Positions 7,877 through 15,529 of a DNA stretch of 27,819 nt are shown piece by piece; within the stretch, counting starts at the first letter, position 1; each line of letters opens with the position of its first letter. A program made the position numbers and the translations under genes. The stretch comes from JAGOSA01 sp039795715 (GTDB lineage: Bacteria; Patescibacteriota; Minisyncoccia; Phycocordibacterales; UBA9973), in the NCBI GenBank assembly GCA_039795715.1, contig JBDKLD010000061.1, positions 1 to 27,819 on the forward strand, read 5' to 3'. Below the pieces are notes generated by a model. The model did no database searches, was not told the origin of the DNA, and was given only the letters and a program-made list of their open reading frames with translations.

Positions 7877-7906
7877 AATGTAGCACAGTAAGTCCTTTAA
7901 ATTCAA
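7877..7906 (-). promoter_or_regulatory. Promoter of the HNH-type gene
   Basis: On the minus strand: TTGAAT (7901-7906), 18-bp spacer ending TGc, then TACATT (7877-7882). The gap to the ATG at 7870 is 6 bp, predicting a leaderless mRNA. It is divergent from the tRNA-Phe promoter. Confidence 0.6.
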
Positions 7907-7914
7907 TACAATTC

Positions 7915-7942
7915 TTGCAAAACGGCACAATTTTAGTATTAT
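7915..7942 (+). promoter_or_regulatory. Promoter of tRNA-Phe
   Basis: TTGCAA (7915-7920), 16-bp spacer, TATTAT (7937-7942). Transcription would start near 7949, a few bases before the mature tRNA 5' end at 7957. Confidence 0.55.
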
Positions 7943-7956
7943 GCATGTGCGTATCG

Positions 7957-8030
7957 GCTCGGGTAGCTCAGTTGGTAGTAGCGCTTCCCTGAAGAGGAAG
8001 ATGTCGCCAGTTCGAATCTGGCCCCGAGCA
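7957..8030 (+). tRNA. tRNA-Phe (anticodon GAA)
   Basis: Acceptor stem GCTCGGG/CCCGAGC, anticodon stem CTTCC/GGAAG with loop CTGAAGA (anticodon GAA at 7991-7993), T-arm GCCAG/CTGGC around TTCGAAT. Discriminator A at 8030. The next bases are CAAG, so CCA is not encoded and must be added by the nucleotidyltransferase. A strong terminator follows 10 bp downstream. Confidence 0.95.
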
Positions 8031-8040
8031 CAAGGATAAC

Positions 8041-8076
8041 AAAGTAAAAAATCACCGAAAGGTGATTTTTTACTTT
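8041..8076. terminator. Bidirectional intrinsic terminator between tRNA-Phe and hsp20
   Basis: A perfect 16-bp inverted repeat (AAAGTAAAAAATCACC and its complement) closed by a GAAA tetraloop. The GC-rich loop-proximal part is flanked by A- and T-tracts, so it can terminate tRNA-Phe on the plus strand and the valS-prsW-hsp20 operon on the minus strand. Confidence 0.9.
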
Positions 8077-8090
8077 AACTTTTTTTATTT

Positions 8091-8666
8091 TTACAAACTC
8101 TTTACTCGTAAATTCGTCTGTTTCTGTTTATCAATCTTAGGAAGCTTCACAATGAGCAAACCATGCTTTTCCATAGCCTCAGCACCGTCGATATCTATTT
8201 CCTCAGGAAGGAGAATAGTGCGAGCAAATGTGCCCCAGTAGAGCTCACGTATAAAATAGTTTTCGTCATTGATTGACTTGGTCTCTTCGCGGCGACCGCG
8301 GATTGTAATCATGTCGCGAGTAATAGAGAGCGTGAGATCTTCTGGACGAACGCCAGCAACCATAGTTTGCACGACGATATCAGTCGCGGTTTGATAGACA
8401 TCGACAGTGAGCTGGCCTTCGGCCTCTTCGTCTTCGGCTTGCTCTTGCCAGTCTTTACCCTTGCCACCGGCACTCACATGGTGACGCCCAGAAGCAATGC
8501 TTTTCTTGGCGCCCTTTTTCCCACCGAGTGAAAGCGAACGTGTCTCTTCGTCTTCGTCGGAATCCTCATTTTCCTCTAGCTCCAAATCGCTGTCATCGTA
8601 ATCGTCATTGTCACGGAGCTTTAGGCTGCCGGTAAGTTTTTCCATAAAAGAACGTTTTTTAAACAT
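8091..8666 (-). CDS. Small heat-shock protein (Hsp20/alpha-crystallin)
   Basis: A 191-residue protein. The N-terminal ~80 residues are low-complexity and acidic (DNDDYDDSDLELEENEDSDEDEE) and then basic. Residues about 88-185 form the alpha-crystallin domain: DIVVQTMVAGVRPEDLTLSI, a GRREE strand, then the GLLIVKLPKI motif that precedes the C-terminal tail. Hsp20 chaperones hold unfolding proteins in a refoldable state without ATP. The gene follows prsW by 9 bp and is the last gene of the valS operon, ending at the shared terminator. No Shine-Dalgarno precedes the ATG. No CIRCE or HrcA site is seen, so control may come from the operon promoter. Confidence 0.92.
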   Translation of the reverse strand: MFKKRSFMEKLTGSLKLRDNDDYDDSDLELEENEDSDEDEETRSLSLGGKKGAKKSIASGRHHVSAGGKGKDWQEQAEDEEAEGQLTVDVYQTATDIVVQTMVAGVRPEDLTLSITRDMITIRGRREETKSINDENYFIRELYWGTFARTILLPEEIDIDGAEAMEKHGLLIVKLPKIDKQKQTNLRVKSL

Positions 8667-8675
8667 AGTGGTTTT

Positions 8676-9377
8676 TTAGACTGTACGATCGCCCATGCGA
8701 CGCAGTTTTTCAAATAGTAATACGCTGATAATAGAAATGACCCAAAGGAAGCCGAATACTGCGAAAAAATTCTCTCCGTTATTACCAATTATATAAATAT
8801 TGAATAAGCTATGCAATACAATAGCTGTTAAAACACCAAGTAAGAGAAATAAGCCTTTTTTTGCATGGTCAGCAAAGTATGCAAGTCCAATAAAAATGCC
8901 AATATAGCCACTGGAAACAGCGTGGAGAAGCGTTGCACCAAGGAAGCGGAGGTTGCCAGTAAGTAAACTGACGGTTGTTTCGTTAAGTGAGAGCGGATGC
9001 ATCAGGAAAAGGGCATTTTCGAGTGCCGCAAAGCCAAGAGCGCCAGTGATGAGGTAGACAGCAAAGTCAACAGGCTCATCAACGTGACGAGAGCGGAAGA
9101 TAAGGATAGCGACAACAGTGAGCTTGACTAGCTCTTCTATACCAGCCCAAACAACAGTGAGCAGTGTCCCTCCTTGAATATGGTCCCTAGCAAATTCTTC
9201 CATAGGCAGGACGAGTAAGACTGAAGCCATGCCGACCAAAAAGGTGACAATAATGAGTACGCGTGGTTCCGGGTGTTCAGCGTCTTCTTTGAGCCAGAAC
9301 CATAGCCATAGAAGCGCCGGAATGAGTCCGCCGATAAGTGAAAGCGCTATGATTTTGAAATTTCCGTAGAGAACCAT
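8676..9377 (-). CDS. prsW: PrsW-family intramembrane metalloprotease
   Basis: A 233-residue polytopic membrane protein with the PrsW signatures in order: EE(LVK) at 81-82, ENALFL at 120-125, H152 in LLHAVSSG, and HSLFN at 189-193. These glutamates and histidines are the expected metal-binding residues. Characterised PrsW cleaves an anti-sigma factor in Bacillus subtilis; many relatives have unknown substrates. I chose the ATG at 9377, which begins directly before the first helix; a longer frame from 9500 only copies valS sequence in another frame. The start overlaps the valS 3' end by 31 bp, so translation is coupled. No anti-sigma factor gene is visible in the window. Confidence 0.85.
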   Translation of the reverse strand: MVLYGNFKIIALSLIGGLIPALLWLWFWLKEDAEHPEPRVLIIVTFLVGMASVLLVLPMEEFARDHIQGGTLLTVVWAGIEELVKLTVVAILIFRSRHVDEPVDFAVYLITGALGFAALENALFLMHPLSLNETTVSLLTGNLRFLGATLLHAVSSGYIGIFIGLAYFADHAKKGLFLLLGVLTAIVLHSLFNIYIIGNNGENFFAVFGFLWVISIISVLLFEKLRRMGDRTV

Positions 9378-11620
9378 TTGGTGACGATGAGCAAATTGTC
9401 TGATTCCTTGGGAATGAGACTCCAAAGTTCTTCGGTAATATGTGGCATGAACGGGTGAAGACCGATAAGTGAACGTCGGAGCAATTCCTGCAAGAGCCAT
9501 GCGCGCGATGCATGTGCGCCTGTATCATTGCCTCCAAGAATTGGTTTGCTCTCCTCGATAATTATATCAGCAAAATTGTGCCAGACATATGCGTATAACT
9601 TTTCTGATGCGAGATGGAAACGGTACTCTTCTATTTCTTTGGTTATTTCGGCAAAAAGTGTGTCTGATTCAGCGAGTAGAATAGCGTCTTTCGTGGAAAG
9701 CTCTGCTGGCTTCGTGATGAGATCGGCGCCAGTGTAGTGGATGACGAAGCGAGCAATGTTCCAGAGTTTGTTGGCGAAGTTTTTGTAGCCTTTGATCTTG
9801 TCGTAAGAAATCTTGGTATCAAGCCCTGGTGAAGCACCAACCATGAGTGCCATTCGTCCAGCATCTGCGCCGTAGTCACGAGCAACATCAAGTGGGTTAA
9901 TGCCATTGCCGAGTGATTTTGACATCTTACGTCCGTCAGCCGCACGGACTGTACCATGGAGGTAGACAGTGTGGAAGGGAATTGTATCTAGCGCATAACC
10001 AGTCATCATAATCATGCGTGCAACCCAAAAGAAAAGAATTTCATAACCGGTTTCGAGAACATCAGTCGGGTGGTACGTAGCAAGGTCAGGTGTTTTCTCT
10101 GGCCAACCAAGTGTAGAGAAAGACCAAAGACCTGAAGAGAACCATGTGTCGAGAGTGTCTTCGTCTTGGGTCCAAACATTGTTGGTATTTTCGCTAGGAG
10201 CTTCGATTCCCGTGAAAATTTCTTCATTTGGCGTGCCGGCATTTTTGTACCAAACAGGAATTCTGTGGCCATACCAAATCTGACGCGAAATGCACCAGTC
10301 ACGAAGGTTGTCGATCCAGTGGAAGTAGGTTTTATCGAAATGATCGGGAATAATTTTTATTTTCCCATCGGCAAGTGGCTCACGCATGATGTCTTTGAGT
10401 GTTTGAGGTTTACCATTTTTCTCACGACCAGGGATTGCTTTGTTGACGTTTATGAACCACTGCAATTTTGGGAGTGGCTCAATGATGCCACCAGTGCGTT
10501 CTGCTGTGCTGATATTCTGTTTGATATCTTCTTCTTTTTCGAGCAAGCCTTCTGCGCGCAGCCATTCAACAATTACTTCACGAGCTACTGTTGATTTTTT
10601 ATTGATGATTCTTTCATCTCCAATTGTTAGCTTGGCAAATTCATTGATAACTTGGATTTTTGGCAAATTGTGTCGCTCAGCAATATCCCAGTCAGCCATT
10701 GAGTGAGCTGGTGTGACGCCAAGTGCGCCAGTACCAAAATCTTTTTCCACAGCTTCATCAGCGACTATTTTTATAGTGAGCGGTACCCCACAGAAATCTG
10801 GAATTTTGTATGTTTTACCAACGTATTGTGTGTATCGTTCGTCGCTTGGGTGAACAGCAACCGCAGTATCACCGACTTTGGTTTCTGGACGAGTAGTAGA
10901 AATAGCGATAGGGAAGAGCTCGCCATTTTCGTCTTTACCATATCGAAACGTGTACATTCTTGCAGTGCGCTCTTCGTACACAATTTCATCATCAGCTATA
11001 GTCGTTTGACCTTTTGGATCCCAATTGACGATACGAGTACCACGATAGATCAGTCCATCGTCATACATTTTCTTGAACATCGTGCGAACGGCGAGTGAGC
11101 GCATGTTGTCGAGCGTAAATGCTTCACGAGACCAATCACACGAAGCACCCATGACTTTTACTTGCGACACAATAGTGTCATGGCTTTGCTTTGCAAAAGC
11201 GTGGACGCGTTCCAAAAATGCTTCTCGACCAAGGTCGTGACGCGATTTATCCTCTTTTTTCAAAATTTCTTTTTCGACTACGGATTGCGTGGCTATCGCC
11301 GCATGATCAGTACCGGGAATCCAAAGTGTGCGATCGCCCTTCATGCGATGGTAGCGTATCATGACGTCTTCGAGTGCGATCATATCGGCGTGACCCATGT
11401 GGAGTATTCCGGTGACATTTGGCGGTGGCATGATGATAGTAAATGGTTTAGCATTGGGCGCAGTGATTCCTTTTTCTACGCAAATATCAGGGTTGAAAAA
11501 ACCACTCTCTTCCCAGAGTTTATAAATGCGAGGTTCAGTTTCGGTTGGATCGTATGGCTTGAGGAGCTTTTCTGGAATGTGGGCAGGGTTCGGTAAAGGC
11601 TCTCTTTTTTCGTCAGACAT
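9347..11620 (-). CDS. valS: Valyl-tRNA synthetase, C-terminally short
   Basis: A class I synthetase of 757 residues with PPPNVTGILHMGH (HIGH motif at 74-77), the CP1 editing domain (STTRPETKVGDTAVAVHP near 241-258), the WCISRQIWYGHRIPVWY region, and RKMSKS (565-569). It charges tRNA-Val and edits mischarged threonine. The protein ends soon after the anticodon-domain segment PHITEELW. Typical bacterial ValRS has roughly 100-190 more residues there, including a C-terminal coiled coil (E. coli: 951 residues). Downstream sequence in the other frames encodes PrsW, not a displaced ValRS tail. It is first in the valS-prsW-hsp20 operon, with an extended -10 promoter. Confidence 0.93.
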   Translation of the reverse strand: MSDEKREPLPNPAHIPEKLLKPYDPTETEPRIYKLWEESGFFNPDICVEKGITAPNAKPFTIIMPPPNVTGILHMGHADMIALEDVMIRYHRMKGDRTLWIPGTDHAAIATQSVVEKEILKKEDKSRHDLGREAFLERVHAFAKQSHDTIVSQVKVMGASCDWSREAFTLDNMRSLAVRTMFKKMYDDGLIYRGTRIVNWDPKGQTTIADDEIVYEERTARMYTFRYGKDENGELFPIAISTTRPETKVGDTAVAVHPSDERYTQYVGKTYKIPDFCGVPLTIKIVADEAVEKDFGTGALGVTPAHSMADWDIAERHNLPKIQVINEFAKLTIGDERIINKKSTVAREVIVEWLRAEGLLEKEEDIKQNISTAERTGGIIEPLPKLQWFINVNKAIPGREKNGKPQTLKDIMREPLADGKIKIIPDHFDKTYFHWIDNLRDWCISRQIWYGHRIPVWYKNAGTPNEEIFTGIEAPSENTNNVWTQDEDTLDTWFSSGLWSFSTLGWPEKTPDLATYHPTDVLETGYEILFFWVARMIMMTGYALDTIPFHTVYLHGTVRAADGRKMSKSLGNGINPLDVARDYGADAGRMALMVGASPGLDTKISYDKIKGYKNFANKLWNIARFVIHYTGADLITKPAELSTKDAILLAESDTLFAEITKEIEEYRFHLASEKLYAYVWHNFADIIIEESKPILGGNDTGAHASRAWLLQELLRRSLIGLHPFMPHITEELWSLIPKESDNLLIVTKWFSTEISKS

Positions 11621-11626
11621 AGTGCG

Positions 11627-11635
11627 AGTATAGCA
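11627..11635 (-). promoter_or_regulatory. Extended -10 promoter of the valS operon
   Basis: On the minus strand TGcTATACT, ending 6 bp before the valS ATG (11620), predicting leaderless transcription. It lies next to the divergent promoter for the kinase-like gene, whose -35 begins at 11644. Confidence 0.65.
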
Positions 11636-11643
11636 TTTTCCCC

Positions 11644-11672
11644 TTGAAAATAAAGAGAGATTGGGGTAGTAT
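11644..11672 (+). promoter_or_regulatory. Promoter of the P-loop kinase-like gene
   Basis: TTGAAA (11644-11649), 17-bp spacer, TAGTAT (11667-11672). The start at 11698 is 25 bp downstream, so this transcript should have a leader of about 18 nt. No Shine-Dalgarno is present. Confidence 0.6.
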
Positions 11673-11697
11673 CGAGCCGAACCAAAAATAATAGACT

Positions 11698-12312
11698 ATG
11701 AGTACTATAAAAACTAAAATTTACATTACCGGCACAATTGCTTCTGGTAAAAATACCGTTGTTGACTACTTAGTCAGAAATCAGAATTTTGTGCCATTCG
11801 GTACACGCAAACTGTTTGAAGATGTATATAAAAGGGAATCGCACACTAAAGGTCTTGCGGAATCTGAGCTAAAAGATCGTGCCGTACTCAGAGTTTTTGC
11901 CAATGGACTGCGTGAGAAGTATGGAGGCGATTATGCGATAAAAACTCTCACAGGCCAATCATCATTTTCCGACCGTACTGTTATCGAAAGTGTGCGATGT
12001 ATTGACGAAGTACAATTTATCAAAGCTTTCCAAAAATCAATGCGAAAGAGTGTGAAAGTTATATTGGTAGGAGTTGATGCTTTGGTAAATATTCGGCACG
12101 AACGAGCCATAACAAGACAGTCTGCGCTCGACAATGTGAGCTTTGAAAAATTCAAGAACGACGAGTATGCCGAGTCAATGAGTGTTCACTCCAATCAGCA
12201 AAATATTAAAGCTTGTATCAAGGCGAGTGATATTTTACTCATTAACAATGGTTCAATCGAAGAGTTACATTTACAAATCAAGCAAAACATTCTTCCATTG
12301 CTACGCGACTAG
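11698..12312 (+). CDS. P-loop NTPase resembling small-molecule kinases
   Basis: A 204-residue protein with a Walker A motif GTIASGKNT (12-20) directly after the first strand (KIYIT), an FGTRKLFEDVY segment, an SDRTVIESVR segment, and KVILVGVDALVNIRHERAITR, which looks like a lid region with arginines. The architecture is that of the adenylate-kinase/dephospho-CoA-kinase/dNMP-kinase superfamily. I cannot name the substrate. The unusual Asn in GKNT, in place of Ser/Thr, occurs in some AAA_18-like kinases. It is a single-gene unit with its own promoter and a clear terminator, and it converges with recR. Confidence 0.75.
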   Translation: MSTIKTKIYITGTIASGKNTVVDYLVRNQNFVPFGTRKLFEDVYKRESHTKGLAESELKDRAVLRVFANGLREKYGGDYAIKTLTGQSSFSDRTVIESVRCIDEVQFIKAFQKSMRKSVKVILVGVDALVNIRHERAITRQSALDNVSFEKFKNDEYAESMSVHSNQQNIKACIKASDILLINNGSIEELHLQIKQNILPLLRD

Positions 12313-12316
12313 AGTA

Positions 12317-12943
12317 CTACGCCCTATTCTTTAGGGCGTTTTTTATTGTCTCAGGATCGGAGTATTCGAGTTCAGTTCCAGTAGATAGACCACGACCGAG
12401 GCTTGCGAGGCGGAAATTTTGCCCGGCACCTGTTTGTTGCATTCCATTTTTTTCTTCCAAAATTTTTCGAACATACTGGTCGGTGTGGTCGCCGGATGGA
12501 TTCATTGGGAAGCCAAGCACAAGCTCCTTAATTTTTCCTTGTTTTCTTTTCAAATAATTTTCAAGTTCGGCGAGTTTTGTATGGGCAATAATTTTTTCAT
12601 CAGCAATAGGAATCAGTCCACCAAATACAAAGTACTTACCAAGAAAACCACTACGTTCAACTGCCACAATGTCTGCATCTTTTTCCACAACCATGACGAG
12701 GCTTTCATCTCGAGTACCGGAAGCACAAATTTCACAGAGCTCATTGCCATCCGTTTGGAAAAAACGAAAACATTCACGGCACTGCGTCACTTGCTTGGAA
12801 AGCGTGAGGATTTTATCTGCCAGATTTTTGCGAAATTCATCATTGCGCTCAATCAGGAAATAGACAAAACGCCTGGCTTGTCGCTCGCCAATACCAGGAA
12901 AACGTTTAAAAAATTCGGAGAGTTCTTCGATGGAGTCTCGCAT
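12317..12943 (-). CDS. recR: Recombination mediator RecR
   Basis: A 208-residue protein with a helix-hairpin-helix N terminus (ELSEFFKRFPGIGERQARRF). A C4 zinc finger follows (C55, C58, C70, C73), then a Toprim domain (VVEKDADIVAVER) and the conserved C-terminal segment LGRGLSTGTELEYSDPETI. RecR works with RecO (and RecF) to load RecA on gapped DNA. Length is normal (about 200). It lies 18 bp downstream of dnaB on the same strand but has its own -10 in that gap. Its final codons hold the terminator hairpin of the convergent gene. Confidence 0.95.
   Translation of the reverse strand: MRDSIEELSEFFKRFPGIGERQARRFVYFLIERNDEFRKNLADKILTLSKQVTQCRECFRFFQTDGNELCEICASGTRDESLVMVVEKDADIVAVERSGFLGKYFVFGGLIPIADEKIIAHTKLAELENYLKRKQGKIKELVLGFPMNPSGDHTDQYVRKILEEKNGMQQTGAGQNFRLASLGRGLSTGTELEYSDPETIKNALKNRA
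12319..12344 (+). terminator. Intrinsic terminator of the P-loop gene, inside the recR 3' end
   Basis: An 8-bp stem ACGCCCTA/TAGGGCGT with loop TTCTT, followed by six T (12339-12344). It lies within the last codons of recR on the opposite strand. Only the plus strand has a T-tract, so it terminates only the 11698-12312 gene. Confidence 0.85.
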
Positions 12944-12950
12944 AAAACAC

Positions 12951-12956
12951 AGTATA
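12951..12956 (-). promoter_or_regulatory. -10 element upstream of recR
   Basis: TATACT on the minus strand, 7 bp before the recR ATG (12943), in the 18-bp gap after the dnaB stop. It allows recR to be transcribed separately as a leaderless mRNA as well as from dnaB. Confidence 0.45.
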
Positions 12957-12961
12957 TATGA

Positions 12962-14350
12962 TTAGAAATCATCAAGCGAATTGCCGGCAGTCGCGGGCAT
13001 GAATTCGCTGATACTACTTTTCTCTATGTCGAGGAAAGTCGTTTTGGCTGTATCAAAGAAGAGCTCAACTTTGCCGACGGGGCCGTTACGGTGCTTTTCT
13101 ACTAGGATCTCAGTGATATTGGTCTTCTCCTCTTTATCTTTGTAGCGATCCTCGCTGTGGATGAACATGACGAGGTCGGCGTCCTGCTCGATAGAACCAG
13201 AGTCACGAAGGTCGGAGAGGCGAGGGCGTCCACCACGGGCTTCGACTGCACGAGATAGCTGTGAGAGTGCGATAACCGGCACATCGAGTTCACGAGCCAG
13301 ACTTTTGAGCGAGCGAGAAATTTCGGTGACTTGGTTGACCATTGAGTCAAAGTTTTTGTTGGTTGTCATGAGCTGTAAGTAGTCGACGATGATGAGTCCG
13401 AGACCGTATTCGGCCTTCAGTCGGCGAGCTGACGCACGCATTTTGGTGATATTGTTGCCGGCTTGGTCGTCGATATAAATCGGTGCTTTTGACAGAACGT
13501 CGAGCGATGAAGAAATAAGCTGGAAGTCATGATCCTTGAGCCCTTTACCGGTGCGGATGTTCCAAGCGTTGACGTGTGACTGCGCCGAGAGCATGCGCTG
13601 GACTAATTGCTGAGAACTCATTTCAAGAGAAAAAATACCGACAGGGACTTGCTTGTCGACAGCAGCTTTGCGTGCCATGTCGAGCGCGAGCGTCGTTTTG
13701 CCCATCGACGGACGAGCAGCGATGATAATGAGGTCAGATTTTTGAAAACCGGCAGTGAGATTGTCGAGGTCGCGGAAACCAGTCGAGACTCCGCGCAGGT
13801 CTTCTTTGGAGGCATGGAGTTTTTCGAGTGTCTCCCAAGTTTCGGCGAGCGCATTTTTGATGTTGGCAAACTTTTGATTTTTCGGCGCATTTGTAACACC
13901 GAAGATTTTTTTCTCGGCAGCATCAAGAATCTCATCGATGTGCATTGAACCTTCTTGAAATCCGAGCTCGCAAATGTCATCGGCTGCGCTGATAATTGCG
14001 CGGGCGAGAAACTTGTTGAGGACAATGTCGGCGTAGTACTTGATGTTGGTCGAAGCGGGGACAGTGCCGACCATTTCGCTGAGGTATGAGCGACCGCCGA
14101 CAGATTCGAGTAAATTTTTCTGCGAAAGTACTTCGGCCATAGTGACGAGGTCGATTGGTTCATTTTTGGCTGAAAGACCGGTCATTTCGCGGTAGATGAT
14201 CTTGTGTTTTTCAGCGTAGAACATTTCAGGCGAAATCATGTCCGCGATTTCATACATGCTCGCCGGACGAATCATGATAGAGCCCAAAATGGCTTTTTCA
14301 CCATCTAGGCTTTGTGGCAATATTCGTAAACTTGGTGCGCTTTTCTTCAT
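12962..14350 (-). CDS. dnaB: Replicative DNA helicase DnaB
   Basis: A 462-residue hexameric helicase. The N-terminal DnaB domain starts at LPQSLDGEKAILGSIM. A linker helix precedes the RecA-like core with STGFRDLDNLTAGFQKSDLIIIAARPSMGKT (Walker A 212-219, described here by position), FSLEMS, the Walker B strand LIIVDYLQLM, SRSLKSLARELDVPVIALSQLSR, and the DLRDSGSIEQDADLVMFIHR-like motif near the C terminus. It unwinds DNA ahead of the replisome; dnaX, another replisome gene, is also in this window. It is divergent from trpS and has an extended -10. No intein or insertion is seen. Confidence 0.96.
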   Translation of the reverse strand: MKKSAPSLRILPQSLDGEKAILGSIMIRPASMYEIADMISPEMFYAEKHKIIYREMTGLSAKNEPIDLVTMAEVLSQKNLLESVGGRSYLSEMVGTVPASTNIKYYADIVLNKFLARAIISAADDICELGFQEGSMHIDEILDAAEKKIFGVTNAPKNQKFANIKNALAETWETLEKLHASKEDLRGVSTGFRDLDNLTAGFQKSDLIIIAARPSMGKTTLALDMARKAAVDKQVPVGIFSLEMSSQQLVQRMLSAQSHVNAWNIRTGKGLKDHDFQLISSSLDVLSKAPIYIDDQAGNNITKMRASARRLKAEYGLGLIIVDYLQLMTTNKNFDSMVNQVTEISRSLKSLARELDVPVIALSQLSRAVEARGGRPRLSDLRDSGSIEQDADLVMFIHSEDRYKDKEEKTNITEILVEKHRNGPVGKVELFFDTAKTTFLDIEKSSISEFMPATAGNSLDDF

Positions 14351-14359
14351 TGCCCATCG

Positions 14360-14368
14360 ATTGTAGCA
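14360..14368 (-). promoter_or_regulatory. Extended -10 promoter of dnaB
   Basis: TGcTACAAT on the minus strand, ending 9 bp before the dnaB ATG (14350). No convincing -35 is seen. Confidence 0.55.
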
Positions 14369-14437
14369 TGTATGGATTTTAGAAAAAATTTAACATTTCT
14401 TTATATTGAGTTAATAAACTGTGGATATTCAACTTTA

Positions 14438-14466
14438 TTACAATTTTGTCCTTAATTTGCTACACT
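14438..14466 (+). promoter_or_regulatory. Promoter of trpS
   Basis: A weak -35 TTACAA (14438-14443), 17-bp spacer ending TGc, TACACT (14461-14466). The gap to the ATG at 14473 is 6 bp, predicting a leaderless mRNA. The element supports 14473 over the TTG at 14446. Confidence 0.6.
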
Positions 14467-14472
14467 TTCCTT

Positions 14473-15495
14473 ATGACACCACAACATCCCAAACATCGTA
14501 CCGTCCTCACGGGCGACCGACCAACTGGCAGGCTCCACCTTGGGCACTATGTAGGCTCGATTCAGAATCGCCTCAAGCTCCAAGACGAAGCCGACAAATG
14601 TTTCTACATGATTGCCGACGTTCAAGCGCTCACCGACAATGCCGACAATCCGGATAAGGTGCGCGCAAACGTGCTCGAAGTCGCTATGGACAATATTGCT
14701 GCTGGAATTGATCCTAAAAAAACCACAATGTTTATCCAGTCAATGGTGCCAGAGATTGCTGAGCTCACGGTTTATTTTCTCAATCTTGTCACACTCGCAC
14801 GACTCAAACGCAATCCGACAGTTAAAAGTGAAATGAAAGATAAGGGTTTTGACGAAGATGTGCCGGCTGGTTTTTTAATGCATCCAATTTCGCAGGCTGC
14901 CGATATTTTGGCATTCAAAGCCAGTGTTATTCCGGTGGGAGAAGATCAAGTTCCTAATATCGAGCAAGCCAATGAAATTGTCGATAAGTTCAATCGTTTC
15001 TATGGGGCGGACGGTGATGTTTTTGAACGCATCATACCGGTGGTTGGGGAAACAGCTCGTCTCATTGGAATCGATGGCAATGCCAAGATGTCGAAGTCAC
15101 TCAACAATGGTATTTTTCTTTCCGATGATGAGGACACTATTCGAGCAAAAGTAAAAATGATGTACACCGATCCTGGACATATACACAAAGAAGATCCAGG
15201 TAAAGTCGAAGGCAATGTCGTCTTCAGCTATTTGGATATATTTGATCCAGATAAAAAAGCTGTCACCGATTTGAAAAAGCAATACGAGAAAGGCGGCCTG
15301 GGCGATGTTGAAATAAAAGAGCGACTCTCAGTGATTTTGTGCGACACATTTCAAGAATTCCGTATTCGCCGTACTCGTTTGGAGAATAGTAGAGAAGAAG
15401 TTATGAAGGTACTCGAAATCGGTACTGAGAGGGCGCGTGAAGTTGCTCGCGAAACTATGCGAGAGGTGAGGAAGGCAATGAGGATTGACTATTAG
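14473..15495 (+). CDS. trpS: Tryptophanyl-tRNA synthetase
   Basis: A class Ic synthetase of 340 residues. It begins HRTVLTGDRPTGRLHLGHYVGS (HIGH-type motif HLGH at 22-25). It continues with FYMIADVQALTDN, the tryptophan-pocket region around PISQAADILAFKASVIPVGEDQ (described by position, 138-159), and AKMSKS (KMSKS at 205-209). It charges tRNA-Trp in the cytoplasm. Length is normal for bacterial TrpRS (about 330). The start follows the promoter 6 bp downstream of the -10 and gives the usual family N terminus. It is divergent from dnaB. Confidence 0.96.
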   Translation: MTPQHPKHRTVLTGDRPTGRLHLGHYVGSIQNRLKLQDEADKCFYMIADVQALTDNADNPDKVRANVLEVAMDNIAAGIDPKKTTMFIQSMVPEIAELTVYFLNLVTLARLKRNPTVKSEMKDKGFDEDVPAGFLMHPISQAADILAFKASVIPVGEDQVPNIEQANEIVDKFNRFYGADGDVFERIIPVVGETARLIGIDGNAKMSKSLNNGIFLSDDEDTIRAKVKMMYTDPGHIHKEDPGKVEGNVVFSYLDIFDPDKKAVTDLKKQYEKGGLGDVEIKERLSVILCDTFQEFRIRRTRLENSREEVMKVLEIGTERAREVARETMREVRKAMRIDY

Positions 15496-15512
15496 ACGAC
15501 TTGAGATACAGT
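15485..15512 (+). promoter_or_regulatory. Possible promoter of the 15530 membrane protein gene
   Basis: TTGACT (15485-15490), 16-bp spacer, TACAGT (15507-15512), overlapping the trpS stop. The -10 is not strong, and the gene could instead be read through from trpS. Confidence 0.35.
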
Positions 15513-15529
15513 TAAGAAAATCGTCGACA

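Noticed and set aside
9347..9500. Longer N terminus for PrsW starting at 9500
   Set aside because: The extra 41 residues are just valS sequence in another frame; the family start fits 9377.
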